From contig NZ_WTYB01000002.1 of the NCBI RefSeq assembly GCF_009828055.1, forward strand, positions 930,001-994,000: 64,000 bases of DNA. Direction: 5' to 3'. The notes under the pieces are model-generated. The model was not told the DNA's origin. It made no database searches and was given only the letters and a program-made list of their open reading frames with translations. The DNA comes from Erythrobacter ramosus. GTDB lineage: Bacteria > Pseudomonadota > Alphaproteobacteria > Sphingomonadales > Sphingomonadaceae. Of the stretch, positions 10,893-20,164 are shown piece after piece; within the stretch, counting starts at the first letter, position 1, and each line of letters begins with the position of its first letter. Position numbers and translations under genes: made by a program.

Positions 10893-10907
10893 GAACAAGT
10901 AGGGAAC
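10893..10907 (-). promoter_or_regulatory. Probable LexA (SOS) box of recA
   Basis: Read on the minus strand the site is GTTC-CCTACTT-GTTC, an exact match to the alphaproteobacterial LexA consensus GTTC-N7-GTTC. It sits about 85 nt upstream of the recA start codon. An adjacent GAAC four bases further on adds partial dyad symmetry. A second exact copy precedes uvrA (45719-45733), which supports a functional reading of both. Confidence 0.8.
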
Positions 10908-10942
10908 GGAAAATTTTTCAGCAGGGGCCGCTCAGCCCATCC

Positions 10943-12583
10943 CTACTCGTCGGCAGCTTCGCGGTGCTTCCAGTCAAAGGACTGTGTCTGATTGGCGGGC
11001 ACGGTCAGTTCCACCGTCTGGTAGCCGTTCTTCACCTCGACCTTGCGGCCTGGGAAGCGGATGTCATACTCGCCCGCATAGCCCACTTGCAGCCGCAGCG
11101 TGATGGGGTGGGGATTGGCGTTGGTGATCCGCGCACGCATCGGCGTCCATTGGCGCGCATCCTTGGGCGGACCTTTATCGGTGGCCCCACCGCAGCGCAC
11201 GAAGACCTGCGCACTGGTGCCGAGTTCGAGTTCGATATCCTGCCCACGCGCATAATCGCGCAAGTTCACCTGAGCTGCGAGCTGCGGGCCGCGCGACGTT
11301 GGCTCATAAAGCGTCATCGCGCCTTGCGGCAGGGCGATGCCGAGGCCCTTTTTCTCTTCGTTCTTGGTCACCAGCAGCAGGGTCGCGGCGACGAAATCCT
11401 CGTCCTCCGCATCTTCAGCCTTGATCCAATCCCACGGATCGCAGTTGCCCGCCTGATAGAGATAGCGTGCCTTGACCGCATCCTTGTTGAGGAAAGCGAC
11501 CTGCTTCATCCCCTTGGCCGAGACATCGACCCGTTCGGGCACGCGAAACAGCTTCAGATCGCCAATGTCCTCTTCTTCCGCGGTGACGACCGAGGGGGAT
11601 TCGAACACGGCTTCAAGGCGCGATCCGGTGACGACAATCATGCGGTCTTCCCGAGCCATCATCGCCGGGGCGGGATAGGCCATTTCCGGTGCGTACATGA
11701 CCGGAGGCGGCGGCGGCGGCGCGATGTCGCTGCTGGTAGTTCCCAACGGATAGCAGGTCAGCCACAGCGCCTCAGCTACCGGCGGATCGGCGAGGCTTTC
11801 ATAGTCGCTGTCGACATTGAGCTTGCCAGCGATAATCTGGAGCCGGGCTCTGTCGAAGCTCTGGCCGTTGTCGTTGACGAGGGTGAGCCAGCTCAGGACA
11901 CCCATGTCGAATTCCCCGCCTGCGCCCTTCTCCTGCATGGTGGCGACGTAATCAGCCTGCCAGTCGAAGCCCCAGGCAAGATAGGTCAGCGTCACATCAA
12001 AAGTGCCGCCTTCGGGCGAACGGGTGTCGACCGAGAACACCGGGCTGGCCGAAAGCCCGTCCGGCACGCGGTCGTAGGTGAGGGTTTCGGGCAGGCCCGA
12101 ACACTGCACCGCTTCGAAGCCTTGGCTGGTTTGCAGCACCAGACCGCCATCGGCGCGGGTGCGGACGACCGCGTGTTCGCTCACCTGCGCGCCGGTCGCG
12201 GGGTTCATCCGTGTGATCGACACCCGGTTGCCAAGCGTCCCGTCCACCAAAGCGGCGGGCGAGAGCAATTGCGCGTTGCGGTTCTTCTCGATCGTACCGC
12301 CGGGCAGGCCGGTGACGATGGCCGAGACACCGATCATGCCTTCGGCCACGCCTTCGAAGCGGATTGTGGATTCGCCCTTGGGCAGCGTCACCCTGCGGGT
12401 CTCACTGATCATGGCGAGGCCTTGGGGGTAATCAGCCTCGAGCGGCTCGTCCACGTCGCGGTCGGGATCGCGGTAGATGGTGACCGCGATGTCGGATGGG
12501 GGCGCGGCGTCGATCACCTCGCGCGCCCATAGCGGCGCAGCGAGCACCGCAGCTCCCATCAGCGCAAGGGACGGCAGGCGCAC
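10943..12583 (-). CDS. DUF4139 domain-containing exported protein (second of a tandem pair)
   Basis: A protein of 546 residues starting at GTG 12583 with a signal peptide (LALMGAAVLAAPLWA). It carries the DUF4139 pattern: VTIYRDPDRD near the start, RVTLPKGESTIRFEGVAEG, YLAWGFDWQADYVA in the middle, and a C-terminal beta-rich half ending in VELTVPANQTQSFDW. A run of six prolines (APPPPPPVMYAP) lies in a loop near residue 295. Start and stop are only 10 bp from its paralogue at 12594-14111, so the two form an operon from gene duplication. Members are periplasmic or outer-membrane associated; the function is not known. Confidence 0.75.
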   Translation of the reverse strand: MRLPSLALMGAAVLAAPLWAREVIDAAPPSDIAVTIYRDPDRDVDEPLEADYPQGLAMISETRRVTLPKGESTIRFEGVAEGMIGVSAIVTGLPGGTIEKNRNAQLLSPAALVDGTLGNRVSITRMNPATGAQVSEHAVVRTRADGGLVLQTSQGFEAVQCSGLPETLTYDRVPDGLSASPVFSVDTRSPEGGTFDVTLTYLAWGFDWQADYVATMQEKGAGGEFDMGVLSWLTLVNDNGQSFDRARLQIIAGKLNVDSDYESLADPPVAEALWLTCYPLGTTSSDIAPPPPPPVMYAPEMAYPAPAMMAREDRMIVVTGSRLEAVFESPSVVTAEEEDIGDLKLFRVPERVDVSAKGMKQVAFLNKDAVKARYLYQAGNCDPWDWIKAEDAEDEDFVAATLLLVTKNEEKKGLGIALPQGAMTLYEPTSRGPQLAAQVNLRDYARGQDIELELGTSAQVFVRCGGATDKGPPKDARQWTPMRARITNANPHPITLRLQVGYAGEYDIRFPGRKVEVKNGYQTVELTVPANQTQSFDWKHREAADE

Positions 12584-12593
12584 GGCCCGGCCC

Positions 12594-14111
12594 TCAGTAG
12601 CGGGTTTCGTAGGTGACGCGGATCACCCGTTCACCCTCGGCCGGGATCGGGACGATGAAGCGCCGCTGGTCATTGTTGAGCTGCTCGCCCTTGATGTCTT
12701 CGGACGTGATTCGGAAATCATCCGACCACCAATTGCGGTTGAGGCCGGTTTGGGTGAGCTGCACCTCGACAGGTTCGGCTTTCGCGTTGGTCAGGGTATA
12801 GCGCATGGTGGTGCGATAGTAGGTCTTCGGGCGCTCCAGCGTAACCTCCTGCACGACCTTGCCATCCTCAACCACGCGGTAACGCGCGCTCTTTTCCCAT
12901 TCGTCGGCGGTGATAGTTTCACGCTTTTCGACTTCGGACTTGACCGTGATGTCGAAGGCCTCGCCCGTCACCAGCGAAAGATCGCTGCCCATCGGGGTGT
13001 GGGAGATCGCTTTTTCGCCGATGAACTGCGGCGTGCCCTCGCTGTCGCGCTGGTAGAAGCGCACGGTGCCTGCCGGGAGCGCATCGCCGAGGCCCTGATC
13101 GCGCGAGGTTGAAAAGGCGATACGGCTTTCGACGTTCTCCGGCTCCTCCTCATTCTGTTGCCAATAAACGCTGTGCGAATAGATCTTACGCGCGGCCACG
13201 CCCTGTACGTCGAGGAAGCTGACCTGCTTGGTCTGCGCATTGGCGACCGTGGTCCGCGCAGATATCGGGTAGAGGTAGAAATCGCCCAAGCGCTCGCGGC
13301 TGGCTGCTTCGGTGCCGGCGCGGGTCATGCCGCGATCGCCGAAGCTGCGCCCGCCGCCCGAGCTTGCATCCCCCGCACTCGCCGGGGCGCCTGCGACCAG
13401 CACGTTATCGGCCTGATGGAAGGTGGTGCCGGTCTGGTTGGTCAGCGTCACCCAGCCCTGCATGTCGATGGTGCCGCCCTTCTCGTTGTAGAGCGCGACA
13501 TAATCCGCGCTCCAGCCGAGGCCGTTTGTAAGATAACGCAGCGCCACAGGCCGGGTGCCGGCGCGGGTACTGTCAAGATTGACCGAGAGCGTGGGGCGCG
13601 CGCGCAGATTGGGCGGCACGCGGTCAAAGATCACCCGCACCGGCAGGCCATCATCGCGCAGCACCTCGATCCGCTCACCGATCTTCAGCACCGTGCCGCC
13701 CGCGACCGAGAGCACGGTGGCGCGCTCGCGGGTTTCGACGCCGGTGGCGGGGTTGGTGCGCAGCAGCGTGACGCTTTGGCCGACGGCTTTCTCCATCAGC
13801 TTGGTCGGGGTGAGGAGGTCGTAATCGAAGTTCTGTTCGATGATAGTGGTGTTCGCGGCGGCAAAACTCAGCGTCTGGGGCTGAATCTGGGCCGAAACGT
13901 CGGGGAATTCGACCCGGGTTCTGCCTTGGGCAATTGGGAGCTGGCGCACGTCCTGCACCAGCGCGATGTTGTTGTTGTAGATCGTCAGAGCAACCTCGCC
14001 CTGCGCCGACTCGGAGCGGGCACTATCGTCCGATGTCTGCGCCGCAGCGCCTGCCGCCAGCAAAGCCGCCGCCGATACGCTGCACATAGCGCTCAATGCC
14101 CGGTCAATCAT
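12594..14111 (-). CDS. DUF4139 domain-containing exported protein (first of a tandem pair)
   Basis: A protein of 505 residues with a signal peptide (MIDRALSAMCSVSAAALLAAGAAAQ). The ATG at 14111 is preceded by AGGAGGGG at good spacing. The shared DUF4139 elements are VALTIYNNNIALVQDVR, GRTRVEFPDVSAQIQPQT and RYLTNGLGWSADYVALYNE, with VTLTNQTGTTFHQADNVLVAG following. The C-terminal half is beta-rich and ends VIRVTYETRY. The central part is shorter than in the downstream paralogue. It probably acts in the cell envelope; no partner is evident besides its paralogue, and cckA lies upstream on the same strand with a 101-bp gap. Confidence 0.75.
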   Translation of the reverse strand: MIDRALSAMCSVSAAALLAAGAAAQTSDDSARSESAQGEVALTIYNNNIALVQDVRQLPIAQGRTRVEFPDVSAQIQPQTLSFAAANTTIIEQNFDYDLLTPTKLMEKAVGQSVTLLRTNPATGVETRERATVLSVAGGTVLKIGERIEVLRDDGLPVRVIFDRVPPNLRARPTLSVNLDSTRAGTRPVALRYLTNGLGWSADYVALYNEKGGTIDMQGWVTLTNQTGTTFHQADNVLVAGAPASAGDASSGGGRSFGDRGMTRAGTEAASRERLGDFYLYPISARTTVANAQTKQVSFLDVQGVAARKIYSHSVYWQQNEEEPENVESRIAFSTSRDQGLGDALPAGTVRFYQRDSEGTPQFIGEKAISHTPMGSDLSLVTGEAFDITVKSEVEKRETITADEWEKSARYRVVEDGKVVQEVTLERPKTYYRTTMRYTLTNAKAEPVEVQLTQTGLNRNWWSDDFRITSEDIKGEQLNNDQRRFIVPIPAEGERVIRVTYETRY

Positions 14112-14212
14112 CTCGTCCCCTCCTGCCTCATGACAATCAGGATGAACGACTTGGACGCTTTATCCAAGGTGAATGGAGCGCTTTACCGCCGAAAAGGGGC
14201 ATCGAGCGCGGC

Positions 14213-16714
14213 TTACGCCCCGGTGGCTTGCACCGCCCGCGCCTCGCGCAACACCGCGCCGACCTTGTCGCCGATCGAGGCGACGCTGAAGGGTTTGGCG
14301 ATGAAGTGCATGTCGGGAATGTCGATGTCGCGGCGGAGCTGTTCCTCGGCATAGCCGGACATGAACAGCACCGGCATTTCCGGCAGTTTGGCACGGATCG
14401 CGCGGACCATTGCGGGGCCATCCATCCCCGGCATCACCACGTCGGAGACGACGATGTCGAACTTCGCCGTGCCCTCGGTGATCGCGGCGAGGCCCTCTTC
14501 GCCATTCGCGCAGGCCGTGACGTCATATCCCGCCCGCGCCAGCGCCCGTTCGGCGACGATGCGGACCATGTCCTCGTCCTCGACCAGCAGCACCTTGCCG
14601 CCCGCCGACCAGTCGGACGAGACCAGTTCCTGCACCGGGCGCTTCTTGGGCATCTCGCCGCGATGGACCGGGAAATAGACCGTGAAGCGCGCGCCGGTGG
14701 GATGACCGGCCTTGTCGGTGATGTTGTCGGCGAAGATGAACCCGCCCGATTGCTTGACGATCCCGTAGGCGGTCGACAGGCCCAGCCCTGTGCCCTTGCC
14801 CTGTTCTTTGGTCGTAAAGAACGGCTCGAACAGCTTGGGCAGCACGTGCGGCGGGATGCCGCCGCCGGTGTCCTGCACGATCAGCACGGTGTAATCCGCT
14901 GCCGGGAGCACCTCTGAACCCAGCTGGATGACCTGCTTGGCCTGCAAGGTGCGCGTGTAGAGCGAAATCCGCCCCTGCCCGCTCCCGCGTGACTGGATCG
15001 CATCGCGCGCATTCACGGCGAGGTTCATAATCACCTGCTCCAGCTGCTGCGGATCGGCGCGCACCGGGCCGAGGTTGCGATCATGCTGGACGTAATAGGT
15101 AATCTTCTCGCCGAGCAGCCGCTTGATCAGCGGGCTGACCTCGCTGACCACGTCCGGTAGCTGGATGATCTCGGGCCGCAGAGTTTGCTGGCGCGAGAAG
15201 GCGAGTAATTGCCGGGTGAGCGCGGCCGCGCGGTTGGAATTGGCGCGAATCTGCTGGATATCGTCATAGTCACTGTCACCCGGAATATGACGCAGCAGCA
15301 TCAGATCGCAGGTGCCGATGATGGCGGTGAGCACGTTGTTGAAATCATGCGCGACCCCGCCAGCAAGCTGGCCGACCGCCTGCATCTTGGTCGCCTGAGC
15401 CACCTGCCGCCTCAGCTGGTTTTCCTGAGACGTATCGGCCAGGCTAAGCAGCACCGCCGCCTCGCCCAAGCCGCGCACGCCCGCGAGGCCGAGCGAGACC
15501 GGTTCTTCCGGACTGCCCACCAGCCGCACGGTGACATCGCCGCTTGTCGCAGGCCCGCGCCCGTGACGGCGCACGGCGTCCGACAGCGCAGCCTTGTCCT
15601 CGCGCACCACCAGATCGGTCGGGAATTGCGGCAGGCCCCGCCCTTCGCGCGCAACCGAGCGCAGAAACGCCTCGTTGCCGAACAGGAAGCGCCCGTCACG
15701 GTCGGTCATAGCAAGACCCAGCGGCAATTGCGCCAGCAGCGCATCAAGCTGAGCGACGCCCGCTTGCGAGGCCCCGTCCCAGCCAGAACCGATGCCCACG
15801 CCGCTATCGATCAGCAGCATCAGCGAAGTCGCCTCGTCCGGCCCGGCGGCGGTGACGCGCTCCTCAGGATCGACAAGCGGAATATCGACCAGCGTCTGCG
15901 GCGTGCCGCCTCGTCCTTCGCGGGCAAAGAAAATCCGGTCCCGCTCGTCCGAGCGCAGGAAGCTGACAAAGTCCTGCCCCACCAAGGTCGCGCGGTCATC
16001 GCCCGCCGCCCGCTCGGCAAAGCCGGAGCTGACCGAGCGGATCACGCCGTCGGCGGTGGTGATCGCGGTTTCGATCCCAGCGCGGCTCAGCATTTTGCCG
16101 AATGGTCCCGCCAGATCGAGCGGGCCAAGGCTGTCCGCCCGCGCGCGGGCAATCGGGCGCAGGCGCCAGATCAGATGATCATCCCCGCGTCCGGCGCGGG
16201 TCGCTTCAATCTGCCAGCGGGTTTCGTCCAGCGCCTCAAGCGTCTCGATCGACGCCGAACCATCTCGCCACGCATTGCGCGCGAGCAGCGTGACCGCCTC
16301 CTGCCCTACACGCCCGAACGGCAACGCTGGCGGCGCGGCATTGGCGCCGAAACTGTCGAGGAAGAACATGTTGGCGCAGACCATGCGATTGGCGCGGTCG
16401 GTGATGGCGATCGCCTCACCCGCGCGCTCGATCGCAGCGACGGTGACGCTCCAGTCAGGGGCGCCGATACCTTCGCTGGCAGGCGCGCCGCGCATCCGGT
16501 CGAGCAGCACCACGCCGCCCAGCATCACGCCCGCTGCCAGCACAAAGGCCAGTGCCACAATGCCGCTGCCGGTGGCGAAGAACAGCACAGCGGCGCTCGC
16601 CACCACTGCTCCGCCCAGCGCAAGCAGCAGCTTAGCGGGAGGTGCGTCGTTAGGCCCGCTTGCGTCATTCGCAGCGGGCACAGCATTCGAATCATTGCCA
16701 AGGCGGCGGGACAA
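14213..16714 (-). CDS. cckA: Cell-cycle hybrid histidine kinase CckA
   Basis: An 833-residue membrane hybrid kinase. Two membrane segments lie at about residues 28-50 and 51-72, followed by PAS-like regions (about 88-200, 205-300 and 320-430). The HisKA domain has phosphorylated His456 in GGVAHDFNN. The ATPase motifs are NLAVNARDAI (about 564-573), DTGGGIPP and GKGTGLGLSTAYGI. A receiver domain (about 706-825) carries phosphoacceptor Asp758 in VVSDVVMPGMDG. This is the CckA architecture, the bifunctional kinase/phosphatase that feeds ChpT and then CtrA and CpdR; cpdR is at 644-1033. No ChpT or CtrA is in the window. Convergent synteny with smpB and dapA fits the alphaproteobacterial locus. 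Confidence 0.9.
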   Translation of the reverse strand: MSRRLGNDSNAVPAANDASGPNDAPPAKLLLALGGAVVASAAVLFFATGSGIVALAFVLAAGVMLGGVVLLDRMRGAPASEGIGAPDWSVTVAAIERAGEAIAITDRANRMVCANMFFLDSFGANAAPPALPFGRVGQEAVTLLARNAWRDGSASIETLEALDETRWQIEATRAGRGDDHLIWRLRPIARARADSLGPLDLAGPFGKMLSRAGIETAITTADGVIRSVSSGFAERAAGDDRATLVGQDFVSFLRSDERDRIFFAREGRGGTPQTLVDIPLVDPEERVTAAGPDEATSLMLLIDSGVGIGSGWDGASQAGVAQLDALLAQLPLGLAMTDRDGRFLFGNEAFLRSVAREGRGLPQFPTDLVVREDKAALSDAVRRHGRGPATSGDVTVRLVGSPEEPVSLGLAGVRGLGEAAVLLSLADTSQENQLRRQVAQATKMQAVGQLAGGVAHDFNNVLTAIIGTCDLMLLRHIPGDSDYDDIQQIRANSNRAAALTRQLLAFSRQQTLRPEIIQLPDVVSEVSPLIKRLLGEKITYYVQHDRNLGPVRADPQQLEQVIMNLAVNARDAIQSRGSGQGRISLYTRTLQAKQVIQLGSEVLPAADYTVLIVQDTGGGIPPHVLPKLFEPFFTTKEQGKGTGLGLSTAYGIVKQSGGFIFADNITDKAGHPTGARFTVYFPVHRGEMPKKRPVQELVSSDWSAGGKVLLVEDEDMVRIVAERALARAGYDVTACANGEEGLAAITEGTAKFDIVVSDVVMPGMDGPAMVRAIRAKLPEMPVLFMSGYAEEQLRRDIDIPDMHFIAKPFSVASIGDKVGAVLREARAVQATGA

Positions 16715-16766
16715 GCAGGCAGGCTCCTGTGGCTCAGGGATCGCGGGAGGCGCGGAAAGGAACTTC

Positions 16767-17378
16767 CTACTGCGTGCCGAGCCGCTGGTCGAGCCGTGCT
16801 TCCATGACCTTCAACCGTCTGGCGCGCTTGCGGGACACTACAGCGCGCCACACCCAGACCGACATGACATAGCCGATAACTGGCGTGACCAGCGACAGGA
16901 CCAAATACCCGACAATCGCGGCGAAGCCGACATCGAAGATATTGGTCAGGACGCTCCACATCCCATCATCAGCTGGTGCAGTGACAATGACCGGAGCTGT
17001 GGCCCCCAGATGCAGTATGAAATCGCCGATCTTGTAAGCCAACGCCATCCAGAACGGCAGCGTGAGGGGGTTGGTAACAAAGGTCACCAGCGCCGCCAGC
17101 GGCACATTGGCCCGCGCCGGCAGTGCAAGGAAGGTCGAGATCAGGATCTGTCCAAGGGGAAAGATGAACGCCGCAAACAATCCCAGCGCTACCCCACGCG
17201 GCACCGATCGGCGCGTAAAGCGCCACAGTTCGGGCGAAAGCACGCGGTGCGCGACCGGAGCCAAGAAACGGTTCTGCGCCATTTCCTCACGCGTGGGCGT
17301 ATTCTTGCGAATAACATCCATTGCCCAGGTCTTGGACCGGAAACTGATGCTGCTTTTGCGGGGCGGTGGGATGCTCAT
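16767..17378 (-). CDS. DUF2062 domain-containing membrane protein
   Basis: A membrane protein of 203 residues with about three hydrophobic segments (VALGLFAAFIFPLGQILIS, LAALVTFVTNPLTLPFW, and a C-terminal IVGYLVLSLVTPVIGYVMSVW). The signature NPLTLPF and the preceding GQ motif are typical of DUF2062. The basic C-terminus (RKRARRLKVMEARLDQ) is cytoplasmic by the positive-inside rule. It lies 52 bp upstream of cckA on the same strand and could be cotranscribed with it. The function of the family is not known. Confidence 0.8.
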   Translation of the reverse strand: MSIPPPRKSSISFRSKTWAMDVIRKNTPTREEMAQNRFLAPVAHRVLSPELWRFTRRSVPRGVALGLFAAFIFPLGQILISTFLALPARANVPLAALVTFVTNPLTLPFWMALAYKIGDFILHLGATAPVIVTAPADDGMWSVLTNIFDVGFAAIVGYLVLSLVTPVIGYVMSVWVWRAVVSRKRARRLKVMEARLDQRLGTQ

Positions 17379-17536
17379 GCGCGATCGCCTTGCCGACGCT
17401 CAGGCAGGTGCAGGGGGGCGACGGTATCGCAGGAGGCATGCCGGGGGCGCATTGTGGATACCGATATGGGTAGCATAGCCTTGGTGACCAGTAGGTGAAT
17501 CCGGGCCTTGGTGAGTATTTTTTCGCTGGCGGCGAT

Positions 17537-18019
17537 TTACCCGCGATCCCGCATCAGCCGCGCCTTGTCGCGCTTCCAGTCGCGATCCTTGGTGCTGGCG
17601 CGCTTGTCGTGGGTCTGCTTACCCTTGGCGAGCGCGAGTTCGACCTTCGCCCGGCCGGTGCTGTTGAAGTAAACCATCAGCGGCACCAGCGTCATGCCCT
17701 TGCGCTCCACCGCGCCGACGAATTTCTCGATCTCGCGTTCGTGCAGCAGCAGCTTGCGCGGGCGGCGCGGTTCGTGGTTCAAGCGATTGCCGTGGCTGTA
17801 TTCGGGGATGTTGGCATTGATCAGCCAGACCTGCCCGTCCTTCACCTCGGCATAGCTTTCCGCGATGCTCGCCTCGCCCGCCCTCAGCGCCTTGACCTCG
17901 GTGCCTTGCAAGGCGAGCCCGGCCTCGAACTTGTCCTCGATATAGTAATCGTACCGCGCACGGCGGTTTTCGGCGACGATCTTGAGCTTGTCGAAGGTTA
18001 CAGGTTTGGGGCGTGCCAT
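17537..18019 (-). CDS. smpB: SsrA-binding protein SmpB
   Basis: Binds tmRNA and delivers it to stalled ribosomes for trans-translation. The 160-residue product has the canonical landmarks: [20 protein letters not shown] near the N-terminus, [14 protein letters not shown], the aromatic Tyr/Trp segment [15 protein letters not shown], and the basic C-terminal tail ([15 protein letters not shown]) that reads the mRNA channel. The start at 18019 gives [13 protein letters not shown]. It is divergent from the deacylase gene at 18123. The tmRNA gene itself was not found in this window. Confidence 0.96.
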   Translation of the reverse strand: MARPKPVTFDKLKIVAENRRARYDYYIEDKFEAGLALQGTEVKALRAGEASIAESYAEVKDGQVWLINANIPEYSHGNRLNHEPRRPRKLLLHEREIEKFVGAVERKGMTLVPLMVYFNSTGRAKVELALAKGKQTHDKRASTKDRDWKRDKARLMRDRG

Positions 18020-18122
18020 GGGATGCGCGATGTAGGAGTGCGAGACGCAAAAAGCGAGGGCCTTTGCGCTTGGCGCCCTTGCGGGCTATCGCTTGGTGCA
18101 CGCAGCACGGGGGCCTGGCCGC

Positions 18123-19187
18123 ATGAATAGTCCTGAACCCTTCATCATCGCCGGCGAAAGCATCGCGCCCGGCACCATGCGCGATGTCGCCTTCCCGATC
18201 ACTACGATGGCGACCGGCACGGCGTCCTCGTTGGCGGTGCGGGTGCTGCACGGCGCAAAGCCCGGCCCGGCGGTGTTCGTGAGCGCGGCAATCCACGGGG
18301 ACGAGATCATCGGCACAGCGGTGATCCAGCGGCTGGCGAAGAAGCTAGATCCGGCGGTGCTGGCGGGAACGGTACTGCTGGTGCCGGTCGCCAATATCTT
18401 CGGCTTTATCACGCATTCGCGCTACCTGCCCGACCGGCGCGACCTCAATCGCAGCTTTCCGGGGAGCGCGGGCGGATCGCTGGCGGGGCAGCTTGCCCAT
18501 GTGTTCTACCGCGAGGTGGTGGCGCGCTGCCAGCTGGGGATCGACATCCACTCGGCCGCGATCCACCGCTACAACCTCCCGCAGATCCGCATCGCGGCGG
18601 GCAACCGCAAGCTGGTGGAACTGGCGATGGCCTTTGGCGCGCCGGTGATTATCGAGAGCCCATTGCGCGACGGGTCATTACGCGATCTTGCCCAGAAGCA
18701 CGGCGTCGACATGCTGCTGATGGAAGCGGGCGAGGCGCTGCGGTTCGACCGGCTGTCGATCGAAACGGGGGTCGAAGGGGTCGAGCGGGTGCTGGCGCAT
18801 CTCGGCATGATCGAGGCGGATGACGGCCTGAGCGCCGTCGGCATCCCGGCCCGCGCCAACCGCTCAGTCTGGGTACGCTCCCCGCGCGGCGGCGTGGTGC
18901 AGATGGTGCGCGAATCCGGCGATCCGGTGCGGAAGGGCGATGTGCTCGCCTGCGTCGCGGGCCTGTTCGGTGAGGAGCCGCAGGAGATGATCAGCCCTTT
19001 GGACGGCATCATCATCGGCCATGCCACCCTGCCGGTGGTGCATCAGGGCGACGCGCTGTTCCACATCGCCGCAATCGACCATCCCGAACGGGTCGGTGCC
19101 CAGATCGACACGATTACCGAAGCGATTCTGGCCAGCGAACCGCAAGGCAATGCCGAGCGCCTGCTGGACGAAGACGAGGTGGTCTAG
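18123..19187 (+). CDS. Succinylglutamate desuccinylase/aspartoacylase family protein
   Basis: A zinc-dependent deacylase-like protein of 354 residues. The metal site is visible as HGDE (in SAAIHGDEIIGT) and a later His in IDIHSAAIHRYN. The C-terminal 100 residues (after about 250) form a small beta domain with RESGDPVRKGDVLACVAG, which resembles a lipoyl/biotinyl-like fold and is typical of this subfamily. The frame extends ten codons upstream, but MNSPEPFIIAG at 18123 is the more likely start. The 3' end overlaps convergent dapA by 4 bp. The substrate is unknown; a role in ectoine or amino-acid deacylation cannot be decided. Confidence 0.78.
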   Translation: MNSPEPFIIAGESIAPGTMRDVAFPITTMATGTASSLAVRVLHGAKPGPAVFVSAAIHGDEIIGTAVIQRLAKKLDPAVLAGTVLLVPVANIFGFITHSRYLPDRRDLNRSFPGSAGGSLAGQLAHVFYREVVARCQLGIDIHSAAIHRYNLPQIRIAAGNRKLVELAMAFGAPVIIESPLRDGSLRDLAQKHGVDMLLMEAGEALRFDRLSIETGVEGVERVLAHLGMIEADDGLSAVGIPARANRSVWVRSPRGGVVQMVRESGDPVRKGDVLACVAGLFGEEPQEMISPLDGIIIGHATLPVVHQGDALFHIAAIDHPERVGAQIDTITEAILASEPQGNAERLLDEDEVV

Positions 19188-20071
19188 GCCTCCAGCACCC
19201 CGGCCAGCACCAGCGCCTCATCCACCGCGCGCTTGGCTTCGTCCGAGGCTTCGACCAGCGGCAAGCGCACTTCCGGCTCGATCCAGCCATGCACGCGGCT
19301 CAGCGCGTACTTCACCGGCGCGGGGCTGGCGTCGGAGAACATCGCATAGTGCAGCGGGAACAGGCGGTCGTTCAATTGGCGCGCCTTCTTCAACTCGTTC
19401 GCCGCGATGGCTTCGTGGAACTCGGCGCATAATTTAGGCGCAACGTTCGCCGTCACCGAAATGCACCCGCGCCCGCCCGCCGCTGCGTGGGGCAGCCACA
19501 GCTCGTCATTGCCCGAAAGCTGGCAGAATTCGCGCCCGATGCCCATGCGGTGATCGGCGACGCGCGACAGGTCGCCGCTGGCATCCTTGATGGCGATAAT
19601 CCGGTCGGGGTACTTGCGCACCAATTCCACCACCGTTTCATCAAGCAGGTCGGTCACCGTGCGCGCAGGCACATTGTAGAGCACGATCGGCAGGTCGCAG
19701 TTTTCCGCCAGATAGCTGAAATGCGCCACCAGCCCACGCTGGCTCGGGCGGTTGTAATAGGGGGCGACGCAGAGGCCCGCTGCTGCGCCTGCCTTCTTGG
19801 CGAAGTTCATGTGGAGCTGGGCGTTGCGGGTGTCGTTCGAGCCGCAGCCCGCGATCACCGGCACGCGGCCGGCTGCCTGCTCAATGCAGACTTCGATCAC
19901 GCGGTGATGCTCGGCGTTCGAGAGGGTCGAGGCCTCGCCCGTCGTCCCGCAGGGCACCAGCGCGGCACTGCCGTTTTCGATCTGCCAGTCGACCAGCCGC
20001 CGGAATGCGGCCTCGTCAAACGTCCCGCCGCGGAAAGGAGTCACCAGAGCGGGTATCGAACCGCTGAACAT
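19184..20071 (-). CDS. dapA: 4-hydroxy-tetrahydrodipicolinate synthase
   Basis: Condenses pyruvate with aspartate semialdehyde in lysine and diaminopimelate synthesis. The 295-residue protein starts MFSGSIPALVTPF and has the pyruvate-binding GTTGE (PCGTTGEASTL), the catalytic Tyr in VLYNVPARTV, and the Schiff-base Lys in IIAIKDASGD. All key residues are present. It is divergent from the lytic transglycosylase gene at 20165 with a 93-bp shared upstream region. The dapA/slt/smpB clustering is conserved in alphaproteobacteria and links precursor supply to cell-wall turnover. Confidence 0.96.
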   Translation of the reverse strand: MFSGSIPALVTPFRGGTFDEAAFRRLVDWQIENGSAALVPCGTTGEASTLSNAEHHRVIEVCIEQAAGRVPVIAGCGSNDTRNAQLHMNFAKKAGAAAGLCVAPYYNRPSQRGLVAHFSYLAENCDLPIVLYNVPARTVTDLLDETVVELVRKYPDRIIAIKDASGDLSRVADHRMGIGREFCQLSGNDELWLPHAAAGGRGCISVTANVAPKLCAEFHEAIAANELKKARQLNDRLFPLHYAMFSDASPAPVKYALSRVHGWIEPEVRLPLVEASDEAKRAVDEALVLAGVLEA

Positions 20072-20164
20072 TGCCTTTGTCCTGCCTTCATCGCTAGATA
20101 TCAGTCGAAGCGGGCATCCCCCGCCTTCTTTCGTTCACCGCCTGATAAGGAGCCGATTGGCACT

